Shown here: positions 40,325 to 50,394 of the stretch, in pieces
Numbering within the stretch: the first letter of the stretch is position 1
How the letters are laid out: the number at the start of each line of letters is the position of its first letter
Assembly (NCBI RefSeq): GCF_001421015.2
Contig: NZ_CP013023.1
Span: forward strand, 5,290,278-5,354,277
Length of the DNA stretch: 64,000 bases
Reading direction: 5' to 3'
Source: Paenibacillus bovis
GTDB lineage: Bacteria > Bacillota > Bacilli > Paenibacillales > Paenibacillaceae
Notes under the pieces: generated by a model
Seen by the model: only the letters and a program-made list of their open reading frames with translations
What the model was told of the DNA's origin: nothing
The model's database searches: none
Made by a program: the position numbers and the translations under genes

Positions 40325-41221
40325 TCAGATTAGGATTCCAATTACATGACGTTCAATACCGGCAAGGTCCTTGATAATATGAATGTGTCCGTAGCCTGCT
40401 GCGCGAACCATCTCCGCAACATCCGGAGCCTGTCCCTGTCCAAGCTCAAAAGCAATCAGCTCCGGCATACTCGCGAGCAGACTGAACTGACTGATCATGA
40501 TCCGGTAAGGACCCAGACCATCCGGTCCGCCTGCCAGTGCAGTCAGCGGCTCATGCTCTCGTACCTCCGGCTGCAGCCCGGCGATATCTTCATCCGGAAT
40601 ATAAGGCGGATTGGAGACCAGAATATCTACACGACTGCCGGCAAACGGCTCCAGCAGATTGCCCTGCTGCCAGCCAATCTCTATCCCCTGCTGTCTGCTG
40701 TTATGCTGGGCTACCTGCAGAGCATCCGGCGAAATATCGCTCGCTACCACCTGCCACTGCGGACAAAGACGGGCAATCGTCAGCGCGATCGCTCCGCTGC
40801 CTGTACCGATATCCACGCAGATTCGCGGCTGTCTATCCTCACGTGCAGGAAGACTCTGACCATATTTTACTACGGCTTCCACCAGCAGCTCTGTTTCCGG
40901 CCTTGGTATCAATACCGAAGGATTCACGTGGAACAATTCTCCGTAAAATTCCTGTTCACCAATAATATACTGCGCAGGCTCTCCCTGGGCTTTGCGGTTG
41001 ACTACATTTTCCCAAGCTTCACGCTTGTCCGCCGGGAACGGATCGGGCAGTGCCATATAATAAGCAGCTCCTGACAGACCAAGCACCCATTCCAACAGCA
41101 GCTTGGTATTGGATTCCGGCTCCATCACCTGCTGCTGTCTTAAAAAAGAAGAAGCCTCAACATAGGCTTCTCTTATACTTTGCTGCGGCTGCATCACGAA
41201 CAGCTGTTGATTCTGTGTCAA
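40325..41221 (-). CDS. prmC: Peptide chain release factor N5-glutamine methyltransferase
   Basis: PrmC methylates the Gln of the GGQ motif in release factors. The 298 residues have an N-terminal helical domain, the SAM motif CVDIGTGSGAIALTIA and the catalytic VSNPPYIPDED. I use TTG 41221, which has GAGGCG inside the prfA stop region; the next ATG (41194) has no binding site. It starts just after prfA, its substrate gene, implying coupled expression. Confidence 0.95.
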   Translation of the reverse strand: MTQNQQLFVMQPQQSIREAYVEASSFLRQQQVMEPESNTKLLLEWVLGLSGAAYYMALPDPFPADKREAWENVVNRKAQGEPAQYIIGEQEFYGELFHVNPSVLIPRPETELLVEAVVKYGQSLPAREDRQPRICVDIGTGSGAIALTIARLCPQWQVVASDISPDALQVAQHNSRQQGIEIGWQQGNLLEPFAGSRVDILVSNPPYIPDEDIAGLQPEVREHEPLTALAGGPDGLGPYRIMISQFSLLASMPELIAFELGQGQAPDVAEMVRAAGYGHIHIIKDLAGIERHVIGILI

Positions 41222-41225
41222 TCGA

Positions 41226-42293
41226 TTACGCCTCTTTGGCCATCAGATCAGCTTGTTCAGCCAGCGTCAGCGCGGATACGATTTCTTCAATCTCACCGTT
41301 CATAACCTGATCCAGCTTGTGCAGTGTCAATCCGATCCGGTGGTCGGTTACACGGCTTTGTGGAAAATTATACGTACGGATACGCTCACTGCGATCTCCT
41401 GTACCTACTTTGCTTTTACGTTCGCCGGCGTATTTGGCTTCTTCTTCTTGACGCATCATATCGGAGATACGGGCGCGCAGCACCTGAAGTGCCTTTTCCT
41501 TATTGGAGTTCTGGGACTTGCCATCCTGACAGGTCGCTACGATACCAGTCGGCATATGGGTAACCCGCACTGCCGATTTGGTCGTATTAACGGACTGACC
41601 GCCCGCGCCGCTGGAACAGAATGTATCTACACGGATATCACGGTCATGGATCGCAATATCCAGTTCTTCCGCTTCCGGCATAACGGCTACCGTCGAAGTC
41701 GAAGTATGGATACGTCCGCCTGATTCGGTCGAAGGAATACGCTGTACACGGTGTGCACCGCTCTCAAATTTGAGTTTGCTGTAGGCACCACGTCCGTTGA
41801 TCAGGAAAGTCACTTCCTTGAATCCGCCCAGATCGCTGACGTTGGTATCAAGTACTTCTACGCGCCAGCCCTGTGTATCTGCAAAACGGGTATACATCCG
41901 GTACAGATCCGCTGCGAATAATGCCGCCTCGTCTCCACCTGCCGCACCGCGAATCTCCACGATCACGTTTTTGTCGTCATTCGGATCTTTTGGCATCAGC
42001 AAAATATGAATCTGCTCTTCCAATTCATCCTTACGGGCAGACAATTCATCAATCTCCATCTTGACCATCTCGCGCATCTCGTCGTCGAGCTTCTCGCCCT
42101 GGAGCTGCTTGGCTGCATCCAGCTCTTCGGTAACCCGGCGATATTCGGTATATGCTTCAAATGTCGGCTGCAGATCCGACTGTTCCTTGGAATAATCACG
42201 CAGACGCTTGGAATCACTCGCCACATCCGGATCACACAACAACTCGCTCAATTTCTCATAGCGGTCCGCTAATGCCTGTAAACGATCTAACAC
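41226..42293 (-). CDS. prfA: Peptide chain release factor 1
   Basis: RF1 reads UAA and UAG stop codons and triggers peptide release. The 355 residues contain the GGQ motif in [17 protein letters not shown] and the codon-recognition region [17 protein letters not shown] choose GTG 42293, eight bases after GAGGTGG, giving the family N-terminus [14 protein letters not shown]; the ATG at 42311 overlaps the binding site. Confidence 0.97.
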   Translation of the reverse strand: MLDRLQALADRYEKLSELLCDPDVASDSKRLRDYSKEQSDLQPTFEAYTEYRRVTEELDAAKQLQGEKLDDEMREMVKMEIDELSARKDELEEQIHILLMPKDPNDDKNVIVEIRGAAGGDEAALFAADLYRMYTRFADTQGWRVEVLDTNVSDLGGFKEVTFLINGRGAYSKLKFESGAHRVQRIPSTESGGRIHTSTSTVAVMPEAEELDIAIHDRDIRVDTFCSSGAGGQSVNTTKSAVRVTHMPTGIVATCQDGKSQNSNKEKALQVLRARISDMMRQEEEAKYAGERKSKVGTGDRSERIRTYNFPQSRVTDHRIGLTLHKLDQVMNGEIEEIVSALTLAEQADLMAKEA

Positions 42294-42742
42294 GGAAAAC
42301 CACCTCTTCATATATTCAATAGTTATTTATAACATTCAGAAAAACATACTGTATGGCGTTCCCCAAATCCATTGTAACAGCCATCACAGCAGTGCTTCAG
42401 ATCAAATGACGTGACTATAAAAGGAATACCCTGCTTCCAACCGCATCACAGATGTACGGGAACAGCTGTTAATATGCGTCAAATACAGGGTTACGACTCT
42501 TGATTATAGCATAGAAATATCCACTTTCCTATCTTTAATATCCCGTTTTATCCATTTTTTTAAATACAAATAACGATACAGATATGTATGGATTTGGCTA
42601 TTATGTTGTAGAGTATTTATAATGAATATATCGGCTTAAAGGCTCTGATACAGCTTGTTACGAACTTCAACAAATACAGCCGATTCAAAAGGAATCCGAT
42701 TAACCGTAATGCCAAATCATCTGAATCTCAAGGAGGCAAATC
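42294..42742. other. Divergent intergenic region prfA / aldo-keto reductase
   Basis: This 449-base region carries the reductase promoter (42594-42623) and presumably the prfA promoter on the other strand. No gene was recognised. Confidence 0.5.
42594..42623 (+). promoter_or_regulatory. Sigma-A promoter of the aldo/keto reductase gene
   Basis: TTGGCT (42594-42599) and a perfect TATAAT (42618-42623) are 18 bases apart. The transcript would have a ~110-base leader. Confidence 0.55.
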
Positions 42743-43735
42743 ATGACCATGACTCAACGAACTATTGGCAAGCAGGGACTTGTTGTATCCGCACTCGGTC
42801 TGGGATGTATGGGAATGTCCGAATTTTATTCGGGAAGGGATGAGCAAGAATCACTGCGCACCCTGGAAGTGGCTTTTGAGAACGGTATTACTTTTTATGA
42901 TACGGCTGATATGTACGGGAATGGACATAATGAAGAGTTTATCGGTCCGTTTATTCGCCAGCATCGGCAGGATGTTATAGTTGCCACCAAGTTCGGTAAT
43001 ATACGTGGCGACGACGGCTCTTATCTGGGGATTAGCGGACGCCCTGAATATGTACGCGAAGCATGCGAGAAAAGCCTGAAGCGGCTTGGTGTTGATACGA
43101 TTGATCTGTACTATCAGCATCGCGTCGATCCTGATGTACCGATCGAGGAAACCGTCGGTGCGATGGCCGAACTGGTATGCGAAGGCAAAGTTCGCTATCT
43201 GGGACTGTCCGAAGCATCGGTTGCCACGATTCGCCGTGCGCACGATGTATTCCCGATCTCTGCCCTGCAGACCGAATACTCTCTGTGGAGCCGGGATGTG
43301 GAGGATGAGATTTTGCCGCTCTGCCGTGAGCTGGGCATCGGATTTGTACCTTACAGTCCACTGGGCCGCGGCTTCCTGACCGGTCAGATTCAATCTTTTG
43401 ACGACCTGGAAGAAGGTGACTACCGTCGCTATTCACCACGATTCCAGGGCGATAACTTCCAGAAAAATCTGGATCTGGTGACCCGAATTCGCGAGATTGC
43501 TGTAGAGAAGAACTGTCCGGCTTCCCAGCTGGCACTGGCCTGGCTGCTCGCGCAGGGCGAAGATATCGCTCCGATTCCAGGTACCAAAAAGACCAAATAC
43601 CTGCTGGAAAATGTAGGCGCACTGGATGTTTCCTTGACTCAGGAAGAACTTCAGCGGATCGATGCTATCGCACCCAAAGGTGCAGCCGTTGGTGAGCGCT
43701 ATCCGGAAGCAGGCATGGTGAACGTTAATCGTTAA
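42743..43735 (+). CDS. Aldo/keto reductase
   Basis: This NADPH-dependent oxidoreductase of the AKR superfamily has 330 residues. Visible signatures are [27 protein letters not shown] (catalytic Asp and Tyr), VIVATKFG (Lys), [10 protein letters not shown] (His), [12 protein letters not shown] and the cofactor loop [11 protein letters not shown]. It resembles the AKR13/YakC-like group acting on small carbonyls; the real substrate is unknown. It is alone on the plus strand, with its own promoter, a strong AAGGAGG site and its own terminator, so it is probably a single-gene unit. Confidence 0.93.
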   Translation: MTMTQRTIGKQGLVVSALGLGCMGMSEFYSGRDEQESLRTLEVAFENGITFYDTADMYGNGHNEEFIGPFIRQHRQDVIVATKFGNIRGDDGSYLGISGRPEYVREACEKSLKRLGVDTIDLYYQHRVDPDVPIEETVGAMAELVCEGKVRYLGLSEASVATIRRAHDVFPISALQTEYSLWSRDVEDEILPLCRELGIGFVPYSPLGRGFLTGQIQSFDDLEEGDYRRYSPRFQGDNFQKNLDLVTRIREIAVEKNCPASQLALAWLLAQGEDIAPIPGTKKTKYLLENVGALDVSLTQEELQRIDAIAPKGAAVGERYPEAGMVNVNR

Positions 43736-43790
43736 GTATAATCTGGTATACTGTTTGGTCTGAGCGCTAAAGCAGTAATCAATAATCCGT

Positions 43791-43824
43791 GAACGGTCTG
43801 TCAAATGGCAGACCGTTCTTTTTC
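43791..43824 (+). terminator. Terminator of the aldo/keto reductase gene
   Basis: A perfect AACGGTCTG/CAGACCGTT stem is followed by CTTTTTC on the plus strand. Confidence 0.9.
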
Positions 43825-43981
43825 TGCTGACAGATACACGGTTGTTATTCCGATTGTCTGCTGTTGATCAGTTAAAAGTGGTTTTCTGATTACGAATCTG
43901 GTTACGAATGAGGGTACGATTGGCTATAGGTGCTTTTTTCTCGCCTGTCTTATTCTATTTATTTGTTATGAAAAAGAATGC

Positions 43982-44051
43982 AAAAAAAGCCTTATTCCGA
44001 TCCGCAGACCGTATACGATGGGTATACGATCGAGCTGATGGAATAAGGCTT
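43982..44051 (-). terminator. Terminator of ychF
   Basis: A long hairpin with AAGCCTTATTCC/GGAATAAGGCTT outer arms and an inner GTATAC-rich stem is followed by seven T residues on the minus strand, 31 bases after the ychF stop. Confidence 0.88.
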
Positions 44052-44082
44052 GTACAGACGTGATCCTGCAGATCCTGCCGTA

Positions 44083-45183
44083 TTATACGTTGAAACGGAA
44101 GTGCATAACGTCGCCATCCTGCACGACATATTCTTTACCTTCCAGGCGCAGCTGACCGCGCTCTTTGGCGCCGTTCATGGAACCGGCATTTACCAGATCC
44201 TCGTAGCTAACTACTTCGGCACGAATAAATCCACGCTCAAAGTCGGTATGAATCACACCGGCCGCTCCAGGAGCTTTGGTGCCTTTGCGGATCGTCCAGG
44301 CGCGTACTTCCTGCACGCCGGCTGTAAAGTAAGTGTACAGACCCAGCAGGCGATAAGCTGCTTTGATCAGACGGTTCAGACCGGATTCGGACAGACCGAG
44401 TTCTTCGAGGAACATCGCTTTGTCTTCTTCTTCCATTTCGGAAATATCCGCTTCGATCTTGGCACTGATCGGCACGACAACCGCATTTTCGGCTTCAGCA
44501 AATTCTTTCACTTTCAGCACGTAAGGGTTGGTATCAGCTTCAGTTACGCCGTCTTCGCTCACGTTGGCCGCATACAGTACAGGCTTCATGGTCAGCAGGT
44601 GCAGATCGCGAACGATCAGACGCTCTTCATCACTCAGCTCTACGCTGCGGACAGGCATATCGTTATACAGGGCTTCTTTGATGCGTTCCAGTACTTCGAC
44701 TTCCTGGGCGTATTGTTTGTTGCCGCCCTTCATGTTCTTTTTGGAACGGTCAATACGCTTCTCGACACTGTCCAGATCGGCCAGTACCAGTTCCAGATTG
44801 ATGGTCTGGATATCGCTGATCGGATCAATTTTGCCATCTACGTGAGTGATGTTCTCATCTTCAAAACAGCGTACCACGTGTACGATCGCATCAACTTCAC
44901 GAATATGGGCAAGGAATTTGTTGCCCAGTCCTTCGCCTTTGCTCGCGCCGCGTACCAGACCGGCGATATCAACAAATTCGAATGCTGTAGGAACGGTTTT
45001 TTTCGGTTCAACCAGTTCGGTCAGTTTGTCCAGACGCTCATCCGGTACTTCGACGATACCGACGTTTGGATCAATCGTACAGAACGGATAGTTGGCGGAT
45101 TCGGCACCCGCCTGGGTGATTGCATTAAAAAGTGTGGATTTCCCGACGTTAGGAAGCCCAACAATACCAGCTTTCAAAGCCAT
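44083..45183 (-). CDS. ychF: Redox-regulated ATPase YchF
   Basis: YchF is an OBG-family P-loop protein that prefers ATP, associates with ribosomes and affects stress responses. The 366 residues have the G1 loop [16 protein letters not shown], the switch region [18 protein letters not shown], an inserted coiled-coil region (about 125-200) and a C-terminal TGS domain ending [20 protein letters not shown] 45183 has AGGAG upstream. It appears to be a single-gene unit with its own promoter. Confidence 0.96.
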   Translation of the reverse strand: MALKAGIVGLPNVGKSTLFNAITQAGAESANYPFCTIDPNVGIVEVPDERLDKLTELVEPKKTVPTAFEFVDIAGLVRGASKGEGLGNKFLAHIREVDAIVHVVRCFEDENITHVDGKIDPISDIQTINLELVLADLDSVEKRIDRSKKNMKGGNKQYAQEVEVLERIKEALYNDMPVRSVELSDEERLIVRDLHLLTMKPVLYAANVSEDGVTEADTNPYVLKVKEFAEAENAVVVPISAKIEADISEMEEEDKAMFLEELGLSESGLNRLIKAAYRLLGLYTYFTAGVQEVRAWTIRKGTKAPGAAGVIHTDFERGFIRAEVVSYEDLVNAGSMNGAKERGQLRLEGKEYVVQDGDVMHFRFNV

Positions 45184-45240
45184 TTATATGACAACTCCTA
45201 TTAGTTGAATTGGTAAGCGTTCGATCTGAATTTCCACACT

Positions 45241-45269
45241 ATTATATATGAGAACCCATGGCGTGGCAA
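45241..45269 (-). promoter_or_regulatory. Sigma-A promoter of ychF
   Basis: TTGCCA (45264-45269) and TATAAT (45241-45246) are 17 bases apart on the minus strand, giving a leader of about 50 bases. Confidence 0.75.
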
Positions 45270-45274
45270 ACGAA

Positions 45275-47014
45275 CTATACGATAAATTTATCCGATTGTC
45301 CCTTGAGTTCATGAGCGAGCGTCTTCAGGCTGCCGGATATCTCGGAAAGTTCTGAAACGGACTTTTGCTGTTCCAGGGCGCTGGCAGCGACTTCTTCGGT
45401 CATAGCAGAGGTCTCTTCGGTTGCAGAAGCGATATAACCCAAATGCTCTTCCACTTCATGACGGATATACTGCATACTGTCGGTTTTTTGCGACAAATCC
45501 AGCGCCAGCTGATGCACTTCGCCAGATACCTGACTGACCTGTTCAAAAGATTCCATGCATTCTTCAATCTGTACTTCCTGACGATTTGCCGACTCCATAT
45601 TGGCTTCAAATTCCACATTAATTCGGCTGATCTGCTCGACAAATTGGCGTAGGATACTGTCGATCTCTCCAATCGACTGCTCGGATTGCTGGGCCAGATT
45701 ACGCATCTCGCTGGCTACAACCGAGAAGCCTTTACCTGCTTCACCGGCGCGGGAAGCTTCTATCGACGCGTTAAGAGCCAGAATCTGCGTCTGCTTGACG
45801 ATACTTTGTACCTGTCCGCTGATGCTGGACGCTTCGCGGGACTGTTCGGCCAATATTTCGGACAGCTGCTGAATCTGCTGTACACGGGCGACATTTTCTT
45901 TGCCCTGCTGGAGTAGATTTTCATGTTCCTGTCTGACTTTGCTGCTTACGCTGGACAGCTGTTCGGCTGTTGTACTGAACTGGCTGACATAGCTGCCGAT
46001 TTCGTCGATAATGCGTCCCAGCTCGGTGGACTGCTGTACCGATTGTTCGGTCTGCTCCGCCTGCTGGGTAGAGCCCGAAGCAATTTCCTGAATCGCCCGT
46101 GATAATTCCTCGGTCTGGCGAAGTGTACCTTCGGCGACTTCGGCGATATACTGCGAAGAATCCTGCAGCGTGCCGGAGCCGGACTGAATGCTGGTGATCA
46201 TCTCGGTAATATGCTGGATCATCGCGTTATTCAGATCACTGATCTCACCCAGCTGATCACCGGTAATACGCTGCGAACCTAATGTCAGATCTCCAGCAGT
46301 CACTCTCTCCATGCTGTGTTTGATCTCGCCCACCTGATTCAGAGTGCGGCGGATAAATAGCATGGCTGCCAGTGCCGCCAGCAGAACAACACTCGCGAAG
46401 ATAGGAATAACCAGCTTGTACGCCTGAGTCAGTGTCTGCTCATAGACTGTATTGACCGCTTTGGCTGAAATATCGATCCCGAGATATCCTACTATCTGAC
46501 CGCTCTTGTCCTTGATCGGAGTAAAAGTGGAAAATAATTCTCCCCATTCCGGATCGGAGACCATATCAGTCGTCACATTCTGACCGGATGTCAGCTTGGC
46601 TGTTGCATCTGCATTAAAGTTCATCTCGTCATTGTAAGCACTATAATTATCATCGTCCCAGCTGGCTCCGTCTACCGTGTACAACCATTTGTTGTCTACG
46701 TAGTTAAACATGTATACGTAAAGTGCCCCGGATTGAAGCCTCAGATTATTGATCTGGGTACGCAGATTTTTGTACTCTGTACTCTGCTCGGGTTCGCTGT
46801 AGGTATATAATTTACGGATATCCTCCGCATTCAACTGTGCGGCTGTATGAGTCGCCAGTGTCTCATTGCTCTGTTGCAGCGTAGACAGCGCCGATTCCTG
46901 GATCAGACGCTGCGTTGTCCACATCGTCAGCGATCCAATAATAAATAGTGGTAGCAGAATAATAAGATATAATTTGGGACGCAGCCCAAGCCTGATTTGC
47001 TGAAGCTTCTTCAC
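45275..47014 (-). CDS. Methyl-accepting chemotaxis protein
   Basis: This transmembrane chemoreceptor has 579 residues: a first membrane helix (about 15-35), an extracellular Cache-type sensor (about 36-195, ending [14 protein letters not shown]), a second helix (about 200-222), HAMP (about 223-277) and the signalling coiled coil. The hairpin tip has [20 protein letters not shown] and [19 protein letters not shown], which bind CheA/CheW. I start at GTG 47014, ten bases after GGGAGG. The ligand is unknown. A sigma-D-like promoter lies upstream, which fits the motility regulon. Confidence 0.94.
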   Translation of the reverse strand: MKKLQQIRLGLRPKLYLIILLPLFIIGSLTMWTTQRLIQESALSTLQQSNETLATHTAAQLNAEDIRKLYTYSEPEQSTEYKNLRTQINNLRLQSGALYVYMFNYVDNKWLYTVDGASWDDDNYSAYNDEMNFNADATAKLTSGQNVTTDMVSDPEWGELFSTFTPIKDKSGQIVGYLGIDISAKAVNTVYEQTLTQAYKLVIPIFASVVLLAALAAMLFIRRTLNQVGEIKHSMERVTAGDLTLGSQRITGDQLGEISDLNNAMIQHITEMITSIQSGSGTLQDSSQYIAEVAEGTLRQTEELSRAIQEIASGSTQQAEQTEQSVQQSTELGRIIDEIGSYVSQFSTTAEQLSSVSSKVRQEHENLLQQGKENVARVQQIQQLSEILAEQSREASSISGQVQSIVKQTQILALNASIEASRAGEAGKGFSVVASEMRNLAQQSEQSIGEIDSILRQFVEQISRINVEFEANMESANRQEVQIEECMESFEQVSQVSGEVHQLALDLSQKTDSMQYIRHEVEEHLGYIASATEETSAMTEEVAASALEQQKSVSELSEISGSLKTLAHELKGQSDKFIV

Positions 47015-47071
47015 TTTTTCTTTCCTCCCTGCGTTTATAAACATGATGTAATAGTACGAATTACCTATTTA

Positions 47072-47097
47072 ATATCGTCCGCGGGATGCGACTTTTG
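47072..47097 (-). promoter_or_regulatory. Possible sigma-D promoter of the chemoreceptor gene
   Basis: On the minus strand CAAA (47094-47097) is followed after 14 bases by GACGATAT (47072-47079), one mismatch from the sigma-D -10 box. The -35 match is imperfect. Confidence 0.35.
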
Positions 47098-47188
47098 TAG
47101 AGTTTTGTAGAAATTTCTTAATTTCAAAATATTATAGGTATTCTACTTCTCCTAACTACAGACTGCACGCCGGATAATAGAGCATAAC

Positions 47189-47215
47189 AAAAAGCCCGGA
47201 GCGGATTCCGGGCTT
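47189..47215 (-). terminator. Terminator of fni
   Basis: A nine-base-pair AAGCCCGGA/TCCGGGCTT stem is followed by T residues on the minus strand, 19 bases after the fni stop. Confidence 0.9.
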
Positions 47216-47233
47216 ACGTGGTAATGAGATATA

Positions 47234-48283
47234 CTATTCGCGTCTGTACAAACGATCCGTCTGCTGCAGCTCGGCAATATTCGCGACTCCAACGCCGAAC
47301 ATGGCAGCCGACAATTCAAATTCAACACGCTGCAGTACCTGCTCCAGCGCCTCCACCGACTCTACCGCTGCACCCAGCAAGGAACGGCCAAAACCTGCCA
47401 GATCGGCACCCAGTGCAATAGCTTTGGCAGCATCGACGCCGTGACTCAAGCCGCCGCTGCCGATCAGCGGAATATCCGGTAGCTCTGCGCGTACATCAAG
47501 GATACAGTCTGCTGTAGGTGTTCCCCAGCCTGCAAAAGCTTCTGCTGCTTCGCGGCGCACCGAATCGCTGCTGCGGAATTTCTCCACCTGACTCCATGAA
47601 GTTCCTCCTGCACCTGCCACATCAATAAACGCAGCTCCGGCATCTGTCAGGCGGCGTGCGGTACTGCCATCAATCCCCCAGCCGACTTCCTTGATTCCTA
47701 CAGGAACTTCCAGCTGCCGGGCTACCTGTTCGATCCGGGATAACAGTCCGGCAAAATTCACATTGCCTTCCGGTTGAAAAACTTCCTGCAGACTGTTCAG
47801 ATGCAGTACCAGAGCACTCGCTTCCGCCAGCTCTACGGCACGTCTGCATTGCTCGATACCAAATCCGTAATTCAGCTGTACCGCTCCCAGATTGGCAATC
47901 ACGGGGATGCTGGGTGCTTGCTGGCGTACATTGAACGTGCTTGCCAGCTCATCGTGCTCGATCGCTGCCCGAACCGAACCAAGCCCCATGGCCCAGCCGC
48001 GGCTCTGGGCAGCCTGTGCCAGACGGAGGTTAATTTGCCCGGTCGCTGCACTGCCGCCAGTCATGGAGCTGATTAGCAGTGGCGCAGACATAGGAATATT
48101 CAGAAACGATGTATGAAGATCAATACTGCCAAAATCTATCTCTGGCAGTGCCTGATGCCGAAACCGATAACGTTCCATTCCGGAGGTAATCCCTGCACCT
48201 GCCACATCTTCCTCCAGACAAAGCCGCACATGCGCACTTTTCCGATCCGAAATATTTCCTGCTATAGGGTTCTCCTGATTCAT
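47234..48283 (-). CDS. fni: Type 2 isopentenyl-diphosphate isomerase
   Basis: This FMN enzyme interconverts IPP and DMAPP, supplying farnesyl diphosphate for carotenoids. The 349 residues include NISDRKSAHVRLCLEED, ISSMTGGSAATG, VIANLGAVQLNYG, VGIKEVGWGID and the FMN-binding SGGLSHGVDAAKAIALGADL. ATG 48283 follows GAGGAAGGG. It lies on the same strand 349 bases downstream of the crt genes, separated by a tandem repeat, and is probably part of the carotenoid locus, though a separate promoter is possible. Confidence 0.95.
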   Translation of the reverse strand: MNQENPIAGNISDRKSAHVRLCLEEDVAGAGITSGMERYRFRHQALPEIDFGSIDLHTSFLNIPMSAPLLISSMTGGSAATGQINLRLAQAAQSRGWAMGLGSVRAAIEHDELASTFNVRQQAPSIPVIANLGAVQLNYGFGIEQCRRAVELAEASALVLHLNSLQEVFQPEGNVNFAGLLSRIEQVARQLEVPVGIKEVGWGIDGSTARRLTDAGAAFIDVAGAGGTSWSQVEKFRSSDSVRREAAEAFAGWGTPTADCILDVRAELPDIPLIGSGGLSHGVDAAKAIALGADLAGFGRSLLGAAVESVEALEQVLQRVEFELSAAMFGVGVANIAELQQTDRLYRRE

Positions 48284-48632
48284 GAGCCCTTCCTCTCCGA
48301 AACCGGTCTGCCATAGCCTCTATTCAGGTTATGTGTACAGTACCGGTCACTCCCTTATATTCATTTGGCTTAACCTGCAAACCCATTACTTAAATATACC
48401 AGCAATCCAGAGTAATCCAAACAAGAATTGTTCCATAACCGATGCGCATCAGATCGGTTATTGCCGATGTGCATTGAATCGCTTATTAATGATACGCACC
48501 AGATCGGTTATTACCAATACATACTAAATAGGTTATTACCGATACGCAATAAGTTGCTCCACTCTATTCAACGACTCATGAATCGCAGCCAATCGCCAAC
48601 CTGTTGGCTCATAACCCACCACCGACTCATCG
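48284..48632. other. Intergenic region between the crtP remnant and fni
   Basis: This 349-base region is dominated by the 25-base tandem array at 48441-48560. The rest may carry a weak fni promoter on the minus strand. No gene is credible. Confidence 0.6.
48441..48560. repeat. 25-base tandem repeat array, about 4.8 copies
   Basis: Units start at 48441, 48466, 48491, 48516 and 48541 (partial), each of the form GATRCGCAYCAGATCGGTTA plus TTRCC with several substitutions. Copy 1 and copy 3 are the closest. The array lies between the crtP remnant and fni. It is not a CRISPR, since there are no unique spacers. Confidence 0.85.
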
Positions 48633-48989
48633 CTATAACAAGTCAGCAATATGACGTCCTACGAGCTGTCCGGATAAGGTTACGATCGGTGTACCTCCAC
48701 CGGGATGCGTGGTGCCGCCTACGTACCATAACCCCTGCACATCCCGACTGCGATTACCCGGCCGGAAAAAGGTCTGCCGTGGACTATTGGACGATATACC
48801 ATAGATAGCGCCCTGATGGGCATAAGTGTCCCGCTGAATATCTTGAGGCGTATAATGTTCCCAGACCGGTCCCTGAAAAACTCCTTTTAGACCATAGCCT
48901 TCGAGCATCCTGCCGATCTGCTGACCATAAGACTGACTCTGCTCCTGCCAGTCCCACTTCTCCGATATATAAGGCGCGTTCGCCAGAAT
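48633..48989 (-). pseudogene. crtP: 5'-truncated crtP-like carotenoid oxidase/desaturase remnant
   Basis: About 118 codons of the C-terminal end of a CrtN/CrtP-family FAD enzyme remain: ILANAPYISEKWDWQ, YTPQDIQRDTYAHQGAIYGI and GLWYVGGTTHPGGGTPIVTL. The last motif and the FFRPGNRSRDV segment are typical of CrtP-type diapocarotenoid oxidases. A full protein is ~500 residues, so about 380 N-terminal residues are missing, including the FAD-binding motif. The 5' break coincides with the break in the DUF422 gene, in another frame, so no start remains and the fragment should not be functional. The assignment to CrtP rather than CrtN is from the C-terminal motif only. Confidence 0.8.
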
Positions 48990-49513
48990 CCGCGTGCATG
49001 GGCTACCGGGTCCAGTACCAGATCCAGAATAATGATCCAGACGCCGATTTTGACAGCACGCAGCAGACGTGTAGACCAGGCGTTTACAGCACCCGGTGTC
49101 TGCCCTTCTTTCTCGATCCGCATACTGCTGAGCAGCGCGCCGCCGGCTACTACACCGATCCAGGCAAATCCAAGTGTCCATGGTACTCCAAAAATCAGAC
49201 TTCCGAGTACTAGCGTATATTTGTATTCTCCAAACGGCCAACCCGTATGTACACCGATCCATTCCAGAGACATGCCGCCCAACCAGACCACGACAGTCGA
49301 CAGCAGCAGACGTACCCATTTTCTATGTACTCCGCCACTGACTGACCGGTCGGACAGTTGCCAATACACTTCCTGACGATTCATTAAATACAACGCATAG
49401 AGCGCGTAAAATACCAAAAACAATCCATTGGAAAAGTCCAGCGCTTTGGGCACACTGCTCGTTAGCAGCAGGGCAGCGCCGATCGCATACCAGATCCAGA
49501 ACAACCAGCCCAT
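48887..49513 (-). pseudogene. 3'-truncated carotenoid biosynthesis protein (DUF422/CruF-like)
   Basis: The first 177 codons (49513 to 48983) encode a multi-helix membrane protein with GWPFGEYKYT, FGVPWTLGFAWIGVV and the DUF422 signature DLVLDPVAHARGFW. Exactly after that motif the frame runs into crtP-like DNA and adds 31 unrelated residues before a stop. Normal family members continue for roughly 50-80 more residues. The start ATG at 49513 overlaps the crtM stop (TGATG), so the gene was part of the operon. CruF-like proteins hydrate carotenoid ends; loss of the C-terminus, with its conserved membrane helix, probably inactivates it. Confidence 0.85.
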
Positions 49514-50394
49514 CAGGAGACGGCAGGCTGTTCCAGCATATCCAGATCGACGCCATGCCGCATAGCTACCTGGATCAGCAGTTCACGCTTGCGCGCATCA
49601 TCCACATAGGCACGCCGGGAAAACACATCATGTCCATTCTCGGCAATAACATCCATAATCCCCGCGTAGAATGTCGCTGCCAGCTCTACTGTAAACGCAC
49701 TGCGTTCCGGATAAGCCCGCAAATCGCCCAGACCTGTAGCAAACCACTGCTCGGCCAGCAGACGCAGCTCATCCATTAGAGCACGAAAACGTTCGTCGAT
49801 CACGCCATTTTCCAGTTCCTGTTCAGTATATCCATGCTTTTTTAGCAGCTCCAAAGGAATATAACGGCGACCCCTCCGGCCGTCTTCGCCAATATCGCGC
49901 ATAATATTAACAATTTGCATCGCTTTGCCCAGCGCAATGCCGGAGTGACGAATCTCTTCGCTATGCTCGCCTTTTAACACAGGCAGCAGCATCTCGCCTA
50001 CCGTACCGGCTACCAGATAACAATAATGCTCCAGCTCGCGCATGGTGGAATAGCGTGTAAAGGTCAGATCATACGTCTGCCCATCCATCTGGCGTTGAAA
50101 CGGCGCACGCGACAATGAAGGAAAAGCCTCAAACAACCAGCGCAAAGAAGGCCAGATAAAATGCCCTTCCGCCTGTTCCAGATTCGCGAACAGCGATTGC
50201 AGCTCCTGAATGGTATAGACGGATTGCTCCGGTTCATCCACACTGTCATCAATCATCCGGCAAAAAGCATAAATCACGTGAACTGCTTCTTTTTGTGGAC
50301 TGGTCAGCCAGCTAAAGGCGTAATAAAAAGACGACGATCCATGACGGATCATTTCTTCGCAGCTCTGCAGATCCGCTTCGCTTACATATTTCAA
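49513..50394 (-). CDS. crtM: Squalene/phytoene synthase family, probable dehydrosqualene (diapophytoene) synthase
   Basis: CrtM condenses two farnesyl diphosphates to the C30 carotenoid precursor. The 293 residues contain the two Asp-rich motifs: FCRMIDDSVDE near residue 45 and NIMRDIGEDGRRGRRYIP near 170. YYAFSWL and RRAYV also fit. The start is TTG 50394, overlapping the stop of the upstream desaturase (TTTGA) with AAGGAG eight bases before it; no ATG is better placed. The gene is third in the crt operon and abuts the truncated DUF422 gene. The C30 assignment is by family context (CrtN neighbours, no C40 genes); C40 phytoene synthesis cannot be excluded. Confidence 0.9.
   Translation of the reverse strand: MKYVSEADLQSCEEMIRHGSSSFYYAFSWLTSPQKEAVHVIYAFCRMIDDSVDEPEQSVYTIQELQSLFANLEQAEGHFIWPSLRWLFEAFPSLSRAPFQRQMDGQTYDLTFTRYSTMRELEHYCYLVAGTVGEMLLPVLKGEHSEEIRHSGIALGKAMQIVNIMRDIGEDGRRGRRYIPLELLKKHGYTEQELENGVIDERFRALMDELRLLAEQWFATGLGDLRAYPERSAFTVELAATFYAGIMDVIAENGHDVFSRRAYVDDARKRELLIQVAMRHGVDLDMLEQPAVS

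Larger units (their letters stand above)
43736..44082. other. Convergent intergenic region between the reductase gene and ychF
   Basis: This 347-base stretch holds the reductase terminator (43791-43824) and the ychF terminator (43982-44051). I see no gene between them. Confidence 0.6.

Noticed and set aside
48441..48560. CRISPR array
   Set aside because: Units are adjacent, without spacers, and there are no cas genes.
48428..48808. Plus-strand open frame through the 25-base repeats
   Set aside because: Its repeats come from the DNA array, and it runs antisense into the crtP remnant.
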